Assembly (NCBI RefSeq): GCF_028649475.1
Contig: NZ_JAQSIP010000012.1
Span: forward strand, 86,041-150,040
Source of the DNA: Curvibacter cyanobacteriorum
GTDB lineage: Bacteria; Pseudomonadota; Gammaproteobacteria; Burkholderiales; Burkholderiaceae_C
Direction: 5' to 3'
Length of the DNA: 64,000 nucleotides
Below, one piece after another: positions 17,348-24,764 of this stretch; within the stretch, counting starts at the first letter, position 1; the number at the start of each line of letters is the position of its first letter. The notes beneath the pieces are model-generated. The model was not told the DNA's origin. It did no database searches and saw only the letters and a list, made by a program, of their open reading frames with translations. The translations under genes were made by a program, and so were the position numbers.

Positions 17348-18580
17348 TCAGTGCGCCGCGGTCAGGGCGGCGGCCGGAGGGCCGAACATCAGCTGGTCGC
17401 GCAAGGGGCCCAGGGGGTGGCCTTCGCGCAGCAGCTCGAAATACCAGCTGCCGTCGCCGGTGTCACCGTAGAGGCAGGCCCCCACCAGCTTGTCGCCGCG
17501 GATCACGAGCTTTTTGTAGATGCCGCGGTAGGGGTCGTTGAGCACGATGGCTTCGCTGTGCTCGCCCCCCATGAAGTCGCCCGCTGAGAACAGGTCAATG
17601 CCGGTCACCTTGAGCTTGGTCGAGGTTTGCGAGCCGGCATAGCGCGCCATGCCCCATTCGGCCAGGTGGTTGGCCGCCACCTTGGCCTGTTCGTAGAGCG
17701 GCGCCACCAGGCCGTAGGCGGTGCCGCGGTGGGCCGCGCATTCGCCGACCGAGTAGATGCGGGCGTCGGTGACGGTTTGCAGGGTGTCGTGCACCACAAT
17801 GCCGCGCTGCACCAACAGGCCCATCTGCTCGGCGAGTTCGGTGTTGGGGCGGATACCGACCGCCATCACCACCAGGTCGGCGGGGATCTCCCGGCCGTCC
17901 TGGAAGCGCAGCGCCCGCACCCGGTCCTCGGCATCGCCCAGCAGGGCTTCGGTGTGGGCCTGCAGGCAAAAGCGCAGGCCACGCGCTTCGAGCGCCCCTT
18001 GCAGCAGGCGGCCGGCGGCCTCGTCGAGCTGGCGGTCCAGCAGCCACGGGCCCACATGGACCACGGTGACGTCCATGCCGCGTTGGCGCAGGCCGTTGGC
18101 GGCCTCCAGGCCGAGCAGGCCACCGCCAATCACCACGGCGCGCCCGGGCCGGGCGGCGGCCTCGATCAGGGCCTGGGTGTCGGCGATGTCGCGGTAGGCC
18201 ATGACCCCCTTCAGCGTGTGGCCCGGCACGGGCAGCATGAAGGGCTTGGAGCCGGTGCACAGCAGCAGGCGGTCGTAGCGGGCTTCGGTGCCGTCGTCGG
18301 CGCGCACCGTGCGCGTGGCCCGGTCCACCGACACCACCCTTTTGCCCACATGCAGGGTGATGTGGTGTTGCTGGTACCAGCTCAGCGGGTTCAGCACGAT
18401 TTGGTCCAGCGTCTGTTCGCCGGCCAGCACGGGCGACAGCATGATGCGGTTGTAGTTGGGGTGGGGCTCGGCCCCGAACACGGTGATGTCGTAGCGGTCT
18501 GGGGCGAGTTGGAGGAGTTCCTCCAGCGTGCGCACACCGGCCATGCCGTTGCCCACCATCACCAGTTTCAGCTTGCTCAT
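17348..18580 (-). CDS. nasB: NAD(P)H/FAD oxidoreductase of assimilatory nitrate reductase (NasB-like, half-NirB)
   Basis: 410 aa. Equals the N-terminal FAD/NAD half of NirB: FAD motif VMVGNGMAGVRTLEELL, NAD motif AVVIGGGLLGLEAANGLRQRG, and the C-terminal FSAGDFMGGEHSEAIVLNDP. It has neither the [2Fe-2S] BFD domain nor the siroheme domain, so it cannot reduce nitrite. A BFD domain is instead fused to the end of NasA, suggesting electrons pass NAD(P)H to FAD to the NasA [2Fe-2S] cluster. It is the first gene of the six-gene operon, with GGAG eight bases before the ATG, and is preceded by a structured leader and sigma-54 promoter. Confidence 0.88.
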   Translation of the reverse strand: MSKLKLVMVGNGMAGVRTLEELLQLAPDRYDITVFGAEPHPNYNRIMLSPVLAGEQTLDQIVLNPLSWYQQHHITLHVGKRVVSVDRATRTVRADDGTEARYDRLLLCTGSKPFMLPVPGHTLKGVMAYRDIADTQALIEAAARPGRAVVIGGGLLGLEAANGLRQRGMDVTVVHVGPWLLDRQLDEAAGRLLQGALEARGLRFCLQAHTEALLGDAEDRVRALRFQDGREIPADLVVMAVGIRPNTELAEQMGLLVQRGIVVHDTLQTVTDARIYSVGECAAHRGTAYGLVAPLYEQAKVAANHLAEWGMARYAGSQTSTKLKVTGIDLFSAGDFMGGEHSEAIVLNDPYRGIYKKLVIRGDKLVGACLYGDTGDGSWYFELLREGHPLGPLRDQLMFGPPAAALTAAH

Positions 18581-18625
18581 CGTGAGCCTCCGTCGCAGGA
18601 ACCACCCGCAGGCGGTTCGGAAAAC

Positions 18626-18681
18626 AAAAAAGGCGCCCTCACCGTGCCCGGCCCGGGGGCCAGAACAAGTGGGGACGCCTT
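18626..18681 (-). terminator. Conditional terminator in the nasB leader
   Basis: Read on the minus strand AAGGCGTCCCCAC pairs with GTGAGGGCGCCTT (one wobble, one mismatch), followed by six T, 45 bases before the nasB ATG and after the promoter. The same sequence block occurs before nrtA. Position and shape fit an attenuator relieved by NasT. Confidence 0.8.
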
Positions 18682-18692
18682 CGTCCTTGGTC

Positions 18693-18740
18693 CCAAAGCA
18701 GCCTCATCGCCCCTTTGGAACACCCGGCCGCCTTTGGCCG
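18693..18740 (-). promoter_or_regulatory. ANTAR-type tandem hairpins in the nasB leader
   Basis: Hairpin 1 (18725-18740): CGGCC [AAAGGC] GGCCG, a 5-bp stem with a six-base loop having A at position 1 and G at 4, the ANTAR recognition pattern. Hairpin 2 (18693-18718): CCAAAG-G-GGC [GATGAG] GCT-G-CTTTGG, six-base loop with G at 4 but G, not A, at 1. Hairpin 1 begins about three bases after the predicted transcript start, and the terminator follows. Probable NasT target. Confidence 0.7.
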
Positions 18741-18752
18741 TGCAGGGGTTTA

Positions 18753-18768
18753 AGCAATGCCTGTGCCA
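18753..18768 (-). promoter_or_regulatory. Sigma-54 promoter of the nasB operon
   Basis: TGGCAC-N5-TTGCT on the minus strand, an exact match to the -24/-12 RpoN consensus. The predicted start is near 18742, at the foot of the first leader hairpin. Confidence 0.85.
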
Positions 18769-18828
18769 GACGCACCGGCCGCGCGGCCCCCTGGCGGTGG
18801 GTTGAATGGCGCGGCTGGGGGCCGTTGA

Positions 18829-18867
18829 TGCACCAAAACAAGGCGTGGCCATGGGGGTGCACCAAAA
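18829..18867 (-). promoter_or_regulatory. Putative NtrC enhancer sites upstream of nasB
   Basis: Two copies of TTTTGGTGCA (18829-18838 and 18858-18867), each matching one half of the NtrC consensus TGCACYAAAATGGTGCA; the other halves are degenerate. They lie about 90 to 125 bases upstream of the predicted start, a normal enhancer distance. Confidence 0.5.
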
Positions 18868-19248
18868 CGACGGGGCCGGCTCGAGGCCGACGCGGGGGCC
18901 GGAGGGTGGGAGGGGGCAGGCGCCGCGCCCGCTCAGCTTGGTGCGGGGCAGACGGGGGTGATGGGAGAAGGGGGTGAGGGGGCGGGTGGTGGGGTAGGCT
19001 GGCCATGCGCTGGGGCCATGGGCTGGTGCGGTCGCGCCATGGCGGCGTGGCCGCCCGGCCCCCTCGGGCCACCGCCAAATCAAAGGCCGCAGGCCCGGCC
19101 TGCCTGGGGCAGGCGCCGGCGCTGCGGCCTCGAGGGCGGCGTGGGGCGAGGGGCACTCGGCGCGCGGTGAGGCGTGCTCGCCAGACGCGCCATGCCGCGG
19201 GGGCGCCGACGTGCTGGGCGCTGGGCCCTGGGCCAGCGCTGGGGTGGC
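18868..19248. other. Intergenic stretch between the nasB control region and nrtD
   Basis: About 380 bases of very GC-rich sequence. It holds the nrtD terminator at 19078-19130; otherwise I see no gene, RNA or clear site. Confidence 0.6.
19078..19130 (-). terminator. Terminator of the nrtABD operon
   Basis: AGGCCGCAG (19084-19092) pairs with CTGCGGCCT (19122-19130), with a smaller hairpin inside the loop; on the minus strand it is followed by TTTGATTT. It lies about 120 bases after the nrtD stop. Confidence 0.6.
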
Positions 19249-20055
19249 TCAGGCGGCGGTCTTTTCGACGTGGGCCTGGCGCGTGTAGAGGAAGTCGATC
19301 ACCGCCTTGCGGTAGCCCAGGTACTGGGCGCTTTCGGCCAGGGCCACGCGCGAGCGCGGGCGCTCCAGCTCGACCGACAGCACCTCGCCGATGGTGGCGG
19401 CCGGGCCGTTGGTCATCATCACGATCTTGTCGGACAGCAGCACGGCTTCGTCCACATCGTGGGTCACCATGACCACGGTGGCCTGGGTCTTGGCGACGAT
19501 CTCCAGCAGCTCGTCCTGCAGCTTGGCCCGGGTCAATGCGTCCAGGGCGCCGAAGGGCTCGTCCATCAGCAGCACCTGGGGCTCCATCGACAGCGCGCGC
19601 GCAATGCCCACGCGTTGCTTCATGCCGCCAGAAATCTCGCCGGGGCGCTTTTGTGCGGCCGGGGTCAGGCCCACCAGGGCCAGGGCCGCTTCGGTGCGGG
19701 CCTTGAGCTGGGCCTTGTTCTCCTTGCCGCCAAACACGCGTTCCACCGCGAGGAAGATGTTTTCGTAGCAGGTCAGCCAGGGCAGCAGCGAGTGGTTCTG
19801 GAACACCACGGCGCGTTCGGGGCCTGGGCCTTTGATTTCGCGGTTGGCGCACAGCAGCACGCCCTGGGTGGGCTGCGTCAGGCCCGCGATCAGGTTGAGC
19901 AGGGTGGACTTGCCGCACCCCGAGTGGCCGATCAAGGCCACGAACTCGCCCTTGGCGATGTTCAGGTCGATGTTGCGCAGCGCCGGGAAGGCGCCCTTGG
20001 GGGTGCGGAAGGTTTGTTCCACGCCCTGGATTTCGATGTACTTGCTGGTGTTCAT
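19249..20055 (-). CDS. nrtD: Nitrate ABC transporter ATP-binding protein
   Basis: 268 aa ATPase of a nitrate/nitrite importer. Walker A GHSGCGKST, ABC signature ISGGMKQRV, Walker B VLLMDEPFGALD and switch His in VTHDVDEAV are all intact. It has only the single ATPase domain, so it corresponds to NrtD rather than to NrtC, which carries an extra substrate-sensing domain. The C-terminal tail RSRVALAESAQYLGYRKAVIDFLY is typical of this subfamily. Last gene of the three-gene transporter operon, 24 bases after nrtB. Confidence 0.93.
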   Translation of the reverse strand: MNTSKYIEIQGVEQTFRTPKGAFPALRNIDLNIAKGEFVALIGHSGCGKSTLLNLIAGLTQPTQGVLLCANREIKGPGPERAVVFQNHSLLPWLTCYENIFLAVERVFGGKENKAQLKARTEAALALVGLTPAAQKRPGEISGGMKQRVGIARALSMEPQVLLMDEPFGALDALTRAKLQDELLEIVAKTQATVVMVTHDVDEAVLLSDKIVMMTNGPAATIGEVLSVELERPRSRVALAESAQYLGYRKAVIDFLYTRQAHVEKTAA

Positions 20056-20079
20056 GGCCGGTCTCCGGTGGGGTGGGGG

Positions 20080-20991
20080 TCAGCTCTTCACTTCGTCAAA
20101 CGTGAAGGCGGTGGCAATCTTGACCAGGGCGTACTCGAGCAGCAGGCCCACGATGCCGATCACGAAGATCGCGATGATGATGTTCTTGACGTTGAGGTTG
20201 TTCCACTCGTCCCAGACCCAGAAGCCGATGCCGACGCCGCCGGTCAGCATCTCGGCCGCCACGATCACCAGCCAGGCCGTGCCCACGGCGAGGCGCACAC
20301 CGGTCAGCATGTAGGGCAGCACCGAGGGGAACAGGATCTTGGTGAAGATCTTCCATTCCGACAGCTTGAGCACGCGGGCCACGTTCATGTAGTCCTGCGG
20401 CACGCGTTGCACGCCCACCGCCGTGTTGATGATCATGGGCCAGATCGAGCAGATGAAGATGGTCCAGATGGCGGCCGGGTTGGCGCCCTTGAACACCAGC
20501 AGGCCGATGGGCAGCCAGGCCAGCGGCGAGACTGGGCGCAGCAGGCTGATCAGCGGGTTGAACATGCGCGACAGGAACTCGAAGCGCCCGATCAGGAAGC
20601 CTGCCGGGATGCCCACGGCCGCGGCCAGGCCAAAGCCCAGCGCCACGCGTTGCAGCGAGAACAGCACGTTCCAGCCCACGCCCTGGTCGTTCGGGCCTTT
20701 GCGGTAGAACGGGTCGCTGAACACGTCGACCGCTTGCTTGAAGGTTTCCAGCGGCGAGGGGATCGCGCTGGCGGTGGAGATCGACACGATCGCCCACAGG
20801 CCGATCAGCAGGCCCAGGCCCATCACGGGCGGCAGCACGCGCAGCCAGAAGCCGCGCCAGTCGTAGGGCATGCTTGGGGTGGGACTCATGGGGCGGGCTT
20901 CTTTCGGCGCACTGGCGCTGGCGGTTGGACTGGGGCTGACCACCACCGGGGTGGCGGTCTCGACGGGGTGGTGGAACACGGCGCTGACCAT
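20080..20991 (-). CDS. nrtB: Nitrate ABC transporter permease NrtB
   Basis: 303 aa inner membrane permease with about six hydrophobic helices (for example VMGLGLLIGLWAIVSIS and NIIIAIFVIGIVGLLLEYAL). The coupling loop EAA-type region is VARVLKLSEWKIFTKILFPSVLP. The start at MVSAVFHHP has AGGAG seven bases upstream; an upstream ATG at 21078 would lie inside nrtA. The first 45 or so residues are a Pro/Ser-rich cytosolic extension. It lies 22 bases after nrtA. Confidence 0.93.
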   Translation of the reverse strand: MVSAVFHHPVETATPVVVSPSPTASASAPKEARPMSPTPSMPYDWRGFWLRVLPPVMGLGLLIGLWAIVSISTASAIPSPLETFKQAVDVFSDPFYRKGPNDQGVGWNVLFSLQRVALGFGLAAAVGIPAGFLIGRFEFLSRMFNPLISLLRPVSPLAWLPIGLLVFKGANPAAIWTIFICSIWPMIINTAVGVQRVPQDYMNVARVLKLSEWKIFTKILFPSVLPYMLTGVRLAVGTAWLVIVAAEMLTGGVGIGFWVWDEWNNLNVKNIIIAIFVIGIVGLLLEYALVKIATAFTFDEVKS

Positions 20992-21013
20992 GGCGATCTC
21001 CTGCGGGCGGGGG

Positions 21014-22258
21014 TTAGGCGTTGACCTTGAAGGACTCGGCGTACTTCTTCGGGTCCTTGGCGTCCCAGACCACGCCATCGATCAGCTTACTGCTGCGCAT
21101 CGCGTCCTTCGGCACGCTGATCTTGAGGCCGCTGGCGGCCTGCTTGTAGAGGTCGATTTGGTTGATCTGCTTGGCCACGGCCAGGTAGTCGGGGTGGTCC
21201 TTGAGCAGGCCCCAGCGCTTGTGCTGGGTCAGGAACCACATGCCATCCGACAGGTACGGGAAGTTCACCGCGCCGTCGTTGAAGAACTTCATGTGGTTGG
21301 GGTCGTCCCAGGTCTTGCCCAGGCCGTTCTGGTAGCGGCCCAGGATGCGTTGGTTGATGGCGTCAACGCCGGTGTTGACGTAGGACTTGTCAGCGATGGT
21401 CTCGGCCATCTTGAGCTTGTTCTGCAGGCTGGCGTCGATCCACTGGCTGGCCTCGAGCACCGCCATCATCACGGCGCGGCAGGTGTTGGGGTTCTTCTTG
21501 ACGAAGTCGCCCGTGGTGCCCAGCACCTTCTCGGGGTGGTCCTTCCAGATGTCCTGGGTGGTGACGGCGGTGATGCCGATGCCGTCCATGATGGCGCGGT
21601 GGCCCCAGGGCTCGCCCACGCAATAGCCGTCCATGTTGCCCACGCGCATGTTGGCCACCATTTGCGGCGGCGGCACGGTGATGACCTTGGCATCCTTCAT
21701 GGGGTTGATGCCCACGCTGGCCAGCCAGTAGTACAGCCACATGGCGTGGGTGCCGGTGGGGAAGGTCTGGGCAAAGGTGTATTCGCGCTTTTCGCTGCCC
21801 ATCAGCTTGGCCAGGCTGGCGCCGTCCACTGCGCCTTTGTCGGCCAGCTTCTTGGACAGGGTGATGGCCTGGCCGTTGTTGTTCAGCGTCATCAGGTTGG
21901 CCATGTCCTTCTTGGGGCCCCCCAGCCCCAGGTGCACGCCGTAGATCAGGCCATACAGCACGTGGGCAAAGTCCAGTTCACCGTTGACCAGCTTGTCGCG
22001 CACCCCGGCCCAGCTGGCTTCCTTGCTGAGCACGATCTTGACGCCGTACTTCTTGTCGAAGCCCAGCACCGAGGCCATGACCACGCTGGCGCAGTCGGTC
22101 AGCGGGATGAAGCCGATCTTGACTTCTTCCTTTTCAGGCTTGTCCGAACCGGCCGCGTGCACCAGGGCGCGCAGGGCAGGGGTCAGGCCCGCTGCACCCA
22201 CGGCAGCGGTTTGCAGGACAGCGCGTCGGCTCAGGCTGGTTTTCAACACTTGGGTCAT
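21014..22258 (-). CDS. nrtA: Nitrate ABC transporter substrate-binding protein NrtA
   Basis: 414 aa. N-terminal twin-arginine signal (SRRAVLQTAAVGAAGLTPALR), so probably exported folded. The CmpA/NrtA family core begins KIGFIPLTDCASVVMASVLGF and includes VPPPQMVANMRVGNMDGYCVGEPW, the oxyanion-binding region. AAGGAG lies seven bases before the ATG. It is the first gene of the transporter operon and is preceded by a long leader with hairpins and a terminator. It has a Tat signal, so it is not a cytosolic NasS. Confidence 0.93.
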   Translation of the reverse strand: MTQVLKTSLSRRAVLQTAAVGAAGLTPALRALVHAAGSDKPEKEEVKIGFIPLTDCASVVMASVLGFDKKYGVKIVLSKEASWAGVRDKLVNGELDFAHVLYGLIYGVHLGLGGPKKDMANLMTLNNNGQAITLSKKLADKGAVDGASLAKLMGSEKREYTFAQTFPTGTHAMWLYYWLASVGINPMKDAKVITVPPPQMVANMRVGNMDGYCVGEPWGHRAIMDGIGITAVTTQDIWKDHPEKVLGTTGDFVKKNPNTCRAVMMAVLEASQWIDASLQNKLKMAETIADKSYVNTGVDAINQRILGRYQNGLGKTWDDPNHMKFFNDGAVNFPYLSDGMWFLTQHKRWGLLKDHPDYLAVAKQINQIDLYKQAASGLKISVPKDAMRSSKLIDGVVWDAKDPKKYAESFKVNA

Positions 22259-22288
22259 GGGGCACTCCTTAGGGCAGAACAGAAAAGC

Positions 22289-22356
22289 AAAAAAGGCGTC
22301 CTCACGCCCGCGCTGTCAGCCGCCGAAAGGGCACAGCACGGGGTGGGGACGCCTTT
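22289..22356 (-). terminator. Conditional terminator in the nrtA leader
   Basis: Minus strand AAAGGCGTCC (22347-22356) pairs with GGACGCC plus the T run (22289-22301); the stem extends inward through CCCG/CGGG and GCTGT/ACAGC. Six T follow, 30 bases before the nrtA ATG. Its two arms are near-copies of those in the nasB leader. Confidence 0.85.
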
Positions 22357-22373
22357 GTCCTTCAGACCACTCT

Positions 22374-22417
22374 GGCCCGCCATTGGACCTGAATGAACTG
22401 GTGACCATCGTTGGTCA
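22374..22417 (-). promoter_or_regulatory. ANTAR-type tandem hairpins in the nrtA leader
   Basis: Hairpin 1 (22402-22417): TGACC [AACGAT] GGTCA. Hairpin 2 (22374-22389): GGTCC [AATGGC] GGGCC. Both are 5-bp stems with six-base loops carrying A at position 1 and G at position 4, separated by 12 bases. This is the published ANTAR RNA signature. Hairpin 1 starts about four bases after the predicted transcript start (near 22420). Confidence 0.8.
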
Positions 22418-22430
22418 TTGCACCCTGTTA

Positions 22431-22446
22431 TGCAAACCTTGTGCCA
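22431..22446 (-). promoter_or_regulatory. Sigma-54 promoter of nrtA
   Basis: TGGCAC-N5-TTGCA on the minus strand, an exact match to the RpoN -24/-12 consensus with correct spacing; predicted start near 22420. Confidence 0.88.
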
Positions 22447-22505
22447 GGTCTTGGCAGGGCCTGGCGACGCTGGTTTCAGGGCGAAGGGGGTGGGTGGCGC
22501 GCGCG

Positions 22506-22545
22506 GCGCACCAGCATTGCGCCTGGGGTGCACCTGAATTGTGCG
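22506..22545 (-). promoter_or_regulatory. Tandem putative NtrC enhancer sites upstream of nrtA
   Basis: CGCACAATTCAGGTGCA (22529-22545) and GCGCAATGCTGGTGCGC (22506-22522), both 17-base dyads close to the NtrC consensus, with centres 23 bases apart (about two helical turns). Their centres lie near -94 and -117 relative to the predicted start. Confidence 0.6.
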
Positions 22546-22599
22546 CTGCACTGTGTCGCCTGGGGCGGGCGCCCGGGTGGGCCAGCGCCCGCGCCGGGG

Positions 22600-23226
22600 T
22601 CAGCCCAGCAGGTCGGCCACGTCAAGCATGCGCTGCGCCACCTCGGCCACCCGCAGGCCTTTGTCCATCGCGGCCCGGCGCAGCTTGTCGTAAGCGGCTT
22701 GCTCGGTGAGTTGCTGGCGCGCCATCAGCAGGCCCTTGGCCCGGTCAATGACCTTGCGCTCCCGCAATTCGGACTGGGCGTCGGCCAGGGCGCGACGCAG
22801 GTGCTCCTCATGCCGAAAGCGGGCCATGGCCACGTCCAGGATGGGGCGGATGCGCTGCGCCGACAAACCCGCCACGATGTAAGCCGTGACCCCGGCGGCC
22901 ACCGCGTCGTGCACATGCGAGGTGTCGCTGTCGTTGGTGAACATGACGATCGGACGCCGCGCTTCGCGCGTGGCCATCACCACATGTTCCAGTGCGTCGC
23001 GCGCTTCACTTTCGGCGTCGACAATGATCAGGTCGGGTTGCAGCTGGCCCAGGCGCTCGGCCAGGAACACATCGGCGGGCAGGGTGGCCACCAGGTTGAA
23101 GCCGTTTTCGAGCAAGCCGATGCGCAGGCTGCGCGATCGCTCAGCCTGTGAGATGGCGTGCTCATCACCGGGGTCTTCGACCGCCAAGTCCGGCGCGACC
23201 ACCACGATGCGCAGTGATTCGGTCAT
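22600..23226 (-). CDS. nasT: ANTAR-domain antitermination regulator NasT
   Basis: 208 aa. Residues about 5-125 are receiver-like with D70 (DLIIVD) in the phosphoacceptor position, but the acidic pair near the N-terminus is weak (VVVAPD) and the usual Lys after the last strand is absent (AYIVAG). This fits a pseudo-receiver, as in Azotobacter NasT. Residues about 146-205 are the ANTAR RNA-binding domain ([28 protein letters not shown]). The start is the ATG at the family N-terminus; upstream frame is unrelated. It lies immediately upstream of the nrtA control region, same strand. Predicted to bind the hexaloop hairpins in both nitrate leaders. No NasS gene is adjacent. Confidence 0.88.
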   Translation of the reverse strand: MTESLRIVVVAPDLAVEDPGDEHAISQAERSRSLRIGLLENGFNLVATLPADVFLAERLGQLQPDLIIVDAESEARDALEHVVMATREARRPIVMFTNDSDTSHVHDAVAAGVTAYIVAGLSAQRIRPILDVAMARFRHEEHLRRALADAQSELRERKVIDRAKGLLMARQQLTEQAAYDKLRRAAMDKGLRVAEVAQRMLDVADLLG

Positions 23227-23384
23227 GGCGCTATTGTGCAAGATCCCGCCCGCTGGGCGGGGCGTTGGCCTGGCTCGGCGCGGGGCGGTCGGTCGGGCGT
23301 CCGGCCCCTGGCGGGCCTGATGGCCGAGGGGGCGTTGCCCCCTCGGGCGCTGCTGCGCAGGGCACTGGCTACACTTCATGCCCG

Positions 23385-24464
23385 ATGACGAAGCCCTTGT
23401 TAACCCCTGTCGAAGCTGCCCGCGCCCCTGGTTTGGTGCTGGGCATCGAGTCCTCCTGCGATGAAACGGGCGTGGCCCTGGTCCATGCCGACGGCACGGG
23501 CGTGCCACGCCTGGAGGCCCACGCGCTGCACAGCCAGATCGAGATGCACCAGGCCTACGGTGGTGTGGTGCCTGAGCTGGCCAGCCGCGACCACATTCGA
23601 CGGGTGTTGCCGCTGGCACGCCAGGTGTTGGCCGAGGCCGGCCGCCGCCTGGACGAGGTGGATGTGGTGGCCTACACCCGCGGGCCGGGCCTGGCGGGCG
23701 CTTTGCTCGTGGGCTCGGGCGTGGCCTGTGCGCTGGCCGCTGCGCTGGGCAAGCCGGTGTTGGGTGTGCACCATTTGGAGGGGCATTTGCTGAGCCCTTT
23801 CCTCAGCGCCGACCCGCCCGAGTTCCCCTTTGTCGCCTTGTTGGTGTCGGGTGGGCACACCCAATTGATGCGTGTCGATGCGGTGGGCGACTACCGCATC
23901 CTGGGCGAGACCATCGACGATGCAGCGGGCGAGGCCTTTGACAAATCGGCCAAGCTGCTGGGCCTGGGTTACCCCGGTGGGCCCGCGCTGTCGCGCCTGG
24001 CGGAGCAGGGCGACGCCACGGCTTTCAAGCTGCCCCGACCGCTGTTGCACAGCGGCGACCTGGACTTCTCCTTTGCGGGCCTCAAGACCGCCGTGCTGAC
24101 CCAGGCGCGCAAGCTCGGCGACGATCTGGCGGCGCGCCAGGCCGACTTGGCGGCGAGCACGCAGGCGGCCATCGTCGAGGTGCTGCTCAAGAAGTCGATG
24201 AGCGCGCTGCGTGAGACGGGCCTGCGCCGGCTGGTGGTGGCCGGGGGCGTGGGCGCCAACCGCGAGCTGCGCCGGCAGCTGAACGCCGCGTGCGCGGCGG
24301 CGCGCGTGCGGGTGCACTACCCCGAGTTGCACCTGTGCACCGACAACGGCGCCATGATCGCCATGGCCGCCGCCATGCGCCTGCAGTCGGGCCACGCGGT
24401 GGCCGACCACCGCTACAGCTTTGATGTGCGGCCGCGCTGGCCGTTGGACGCGATCGACACGTGA
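23385..24464 (+). CDS. tsaD: tRNA N6-threonylcarbamoyladenosine transferase TsaD
   Basis: 359 aa. Transfers the threonylcarbamoyl group to A37 of ANN-decoding tRNAs, with TsaB/TsaE. Diagnostic ASKHA/Kae1 motifs: [28 protein letters not shown], metal-binding [27 protein letters not shown] and [13 protein letters not shown]. Start ATG at 23385 fits the family N-terminus; the open frame to 23148 is antisense to nasT. It is divergent from nasT with a 158-base gap. Confidence 0.96.
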   Translation: MTKPLLTPVEAARAPGLVLGIESSCDETGVALVHADGTGVPRLEAHALHSQIEMHQAYGGVVPELASRDHIRRVLPLARQVLAEAGRRLDEVDVVAYTRGPGLAGALLVGSGVACALAAALGKPVLGVHHLEGHLLSPFLSADPPEFPFVALLVSGGHTQLMRVDAVGDYRILGETIDDAAGEAFDKSAKLLGLGYPGGPALSRLAEQGDATAFKLPRPLLHSGDLDFSFAGLKTAVLTQARKLGDDLAARQADLAASTQAAIVEVLLKKSMSALRETGLRRLVVAGGVGANRELRRQLNAACAAARVRVHYPELHLCTDNGAMIAMAAAMRLQSGHAVADHRYSFDVRPRWPLDAIDT

Positions 24465-24537
24465 CGCTGACGGGGCTCAAGCGGCTGAGGCGCTGGCCCC
24501 ACCGCGCCCCGGCGGCCCTTGGTCGGGCCGGCCTCGT

Positions 24538-24561
24538 GGCCTTGGGGCCTTGGGGCCTTGG
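24538..24561. repeat. (GGCCTTGG)x3 tandem repeat
   Basis: Three exact adjacent copies of an 8-base unit about 75 bases after the tsaD stop. Simple repeat; no function evident. Confidence 0.7.
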
Positions 24562-24616
24562 GGCGGCGGGCGTGTCGCTTTGGGCGTTTCGGTGCGCGGG
24601 GTGGCATCGGCGTCTC

Positions 24617-24651
24617 TTGATTTGAAGCCGTTGGGGTTTGATTTGAAACCG
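24617..24651. promoter_or_regulatory. Direct repeat, possible activator or repressor sites
   Basis: TTGATTTGAAGCCG (24617-24630) and TTGATTTGAAACCG (24638-24651): 14-base repeats with one mismatch and a 21-base period, that is, two helical turns. They lie about 75-110 bases upstream of the -35 box of the following regulator gene. Confidence 0.45.
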
Positions 24652-24686
24652 CTGAGCCCATTGAATCTTTTGCCATTTGGCATGTC

Positions 24687-24714
24687 ATAGTGAAAAACTA
24701 ATTTTTTCAACTAT
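24687..24714. promoter_or_regulatory. AT-rich inverted repeat before the HTH-receiver gene
   Basis: ATAGTGAAAAA and TTTTTTCAACTAT form an imperfect inverted repeat with one bulge and a short loop. It could be a terminator for tsaD or an operator; it sits 13 bases upstream of the -35 box. Confidence 0.45.
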
Positions 24715-24727
24715 CACTTTGTTGAAC

Positions 24728-24758
24728 TTGACAATTTAATTGGCAAATTCGGTAGAAT
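24728..24758 (+). promoter_or_regulatory. Promoter of the HTH-receiver gene, possibly giving a leaderless transcript
   Basis: Perfect TTGACA, a 19-base AT-rich spacer, then TAGAAT ending only six bases before the ATG at 24765. With usual spacing, transcription would start at or next to the start codon. There is no clear Shine-Dalgarno sequence. Confidence 0.6.
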
Positions 24759-24764
24759 TGATTC

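Noticed and set aside
17348..18580. Considered as complete nitrite reductase NirB
   Set aside because: Only the FAD/NAD half is present (410 aa); the [2Fe-2S] and siroheme domains are absent and no nirD follows.
21014..22258. nrtA considered as the NasS sensor for NasT
   Set aside because: It has a twin-arginine export signal and leads an operon with permease and ATPase, so it is the transport binding protein; NasS proteins are cytosolic.
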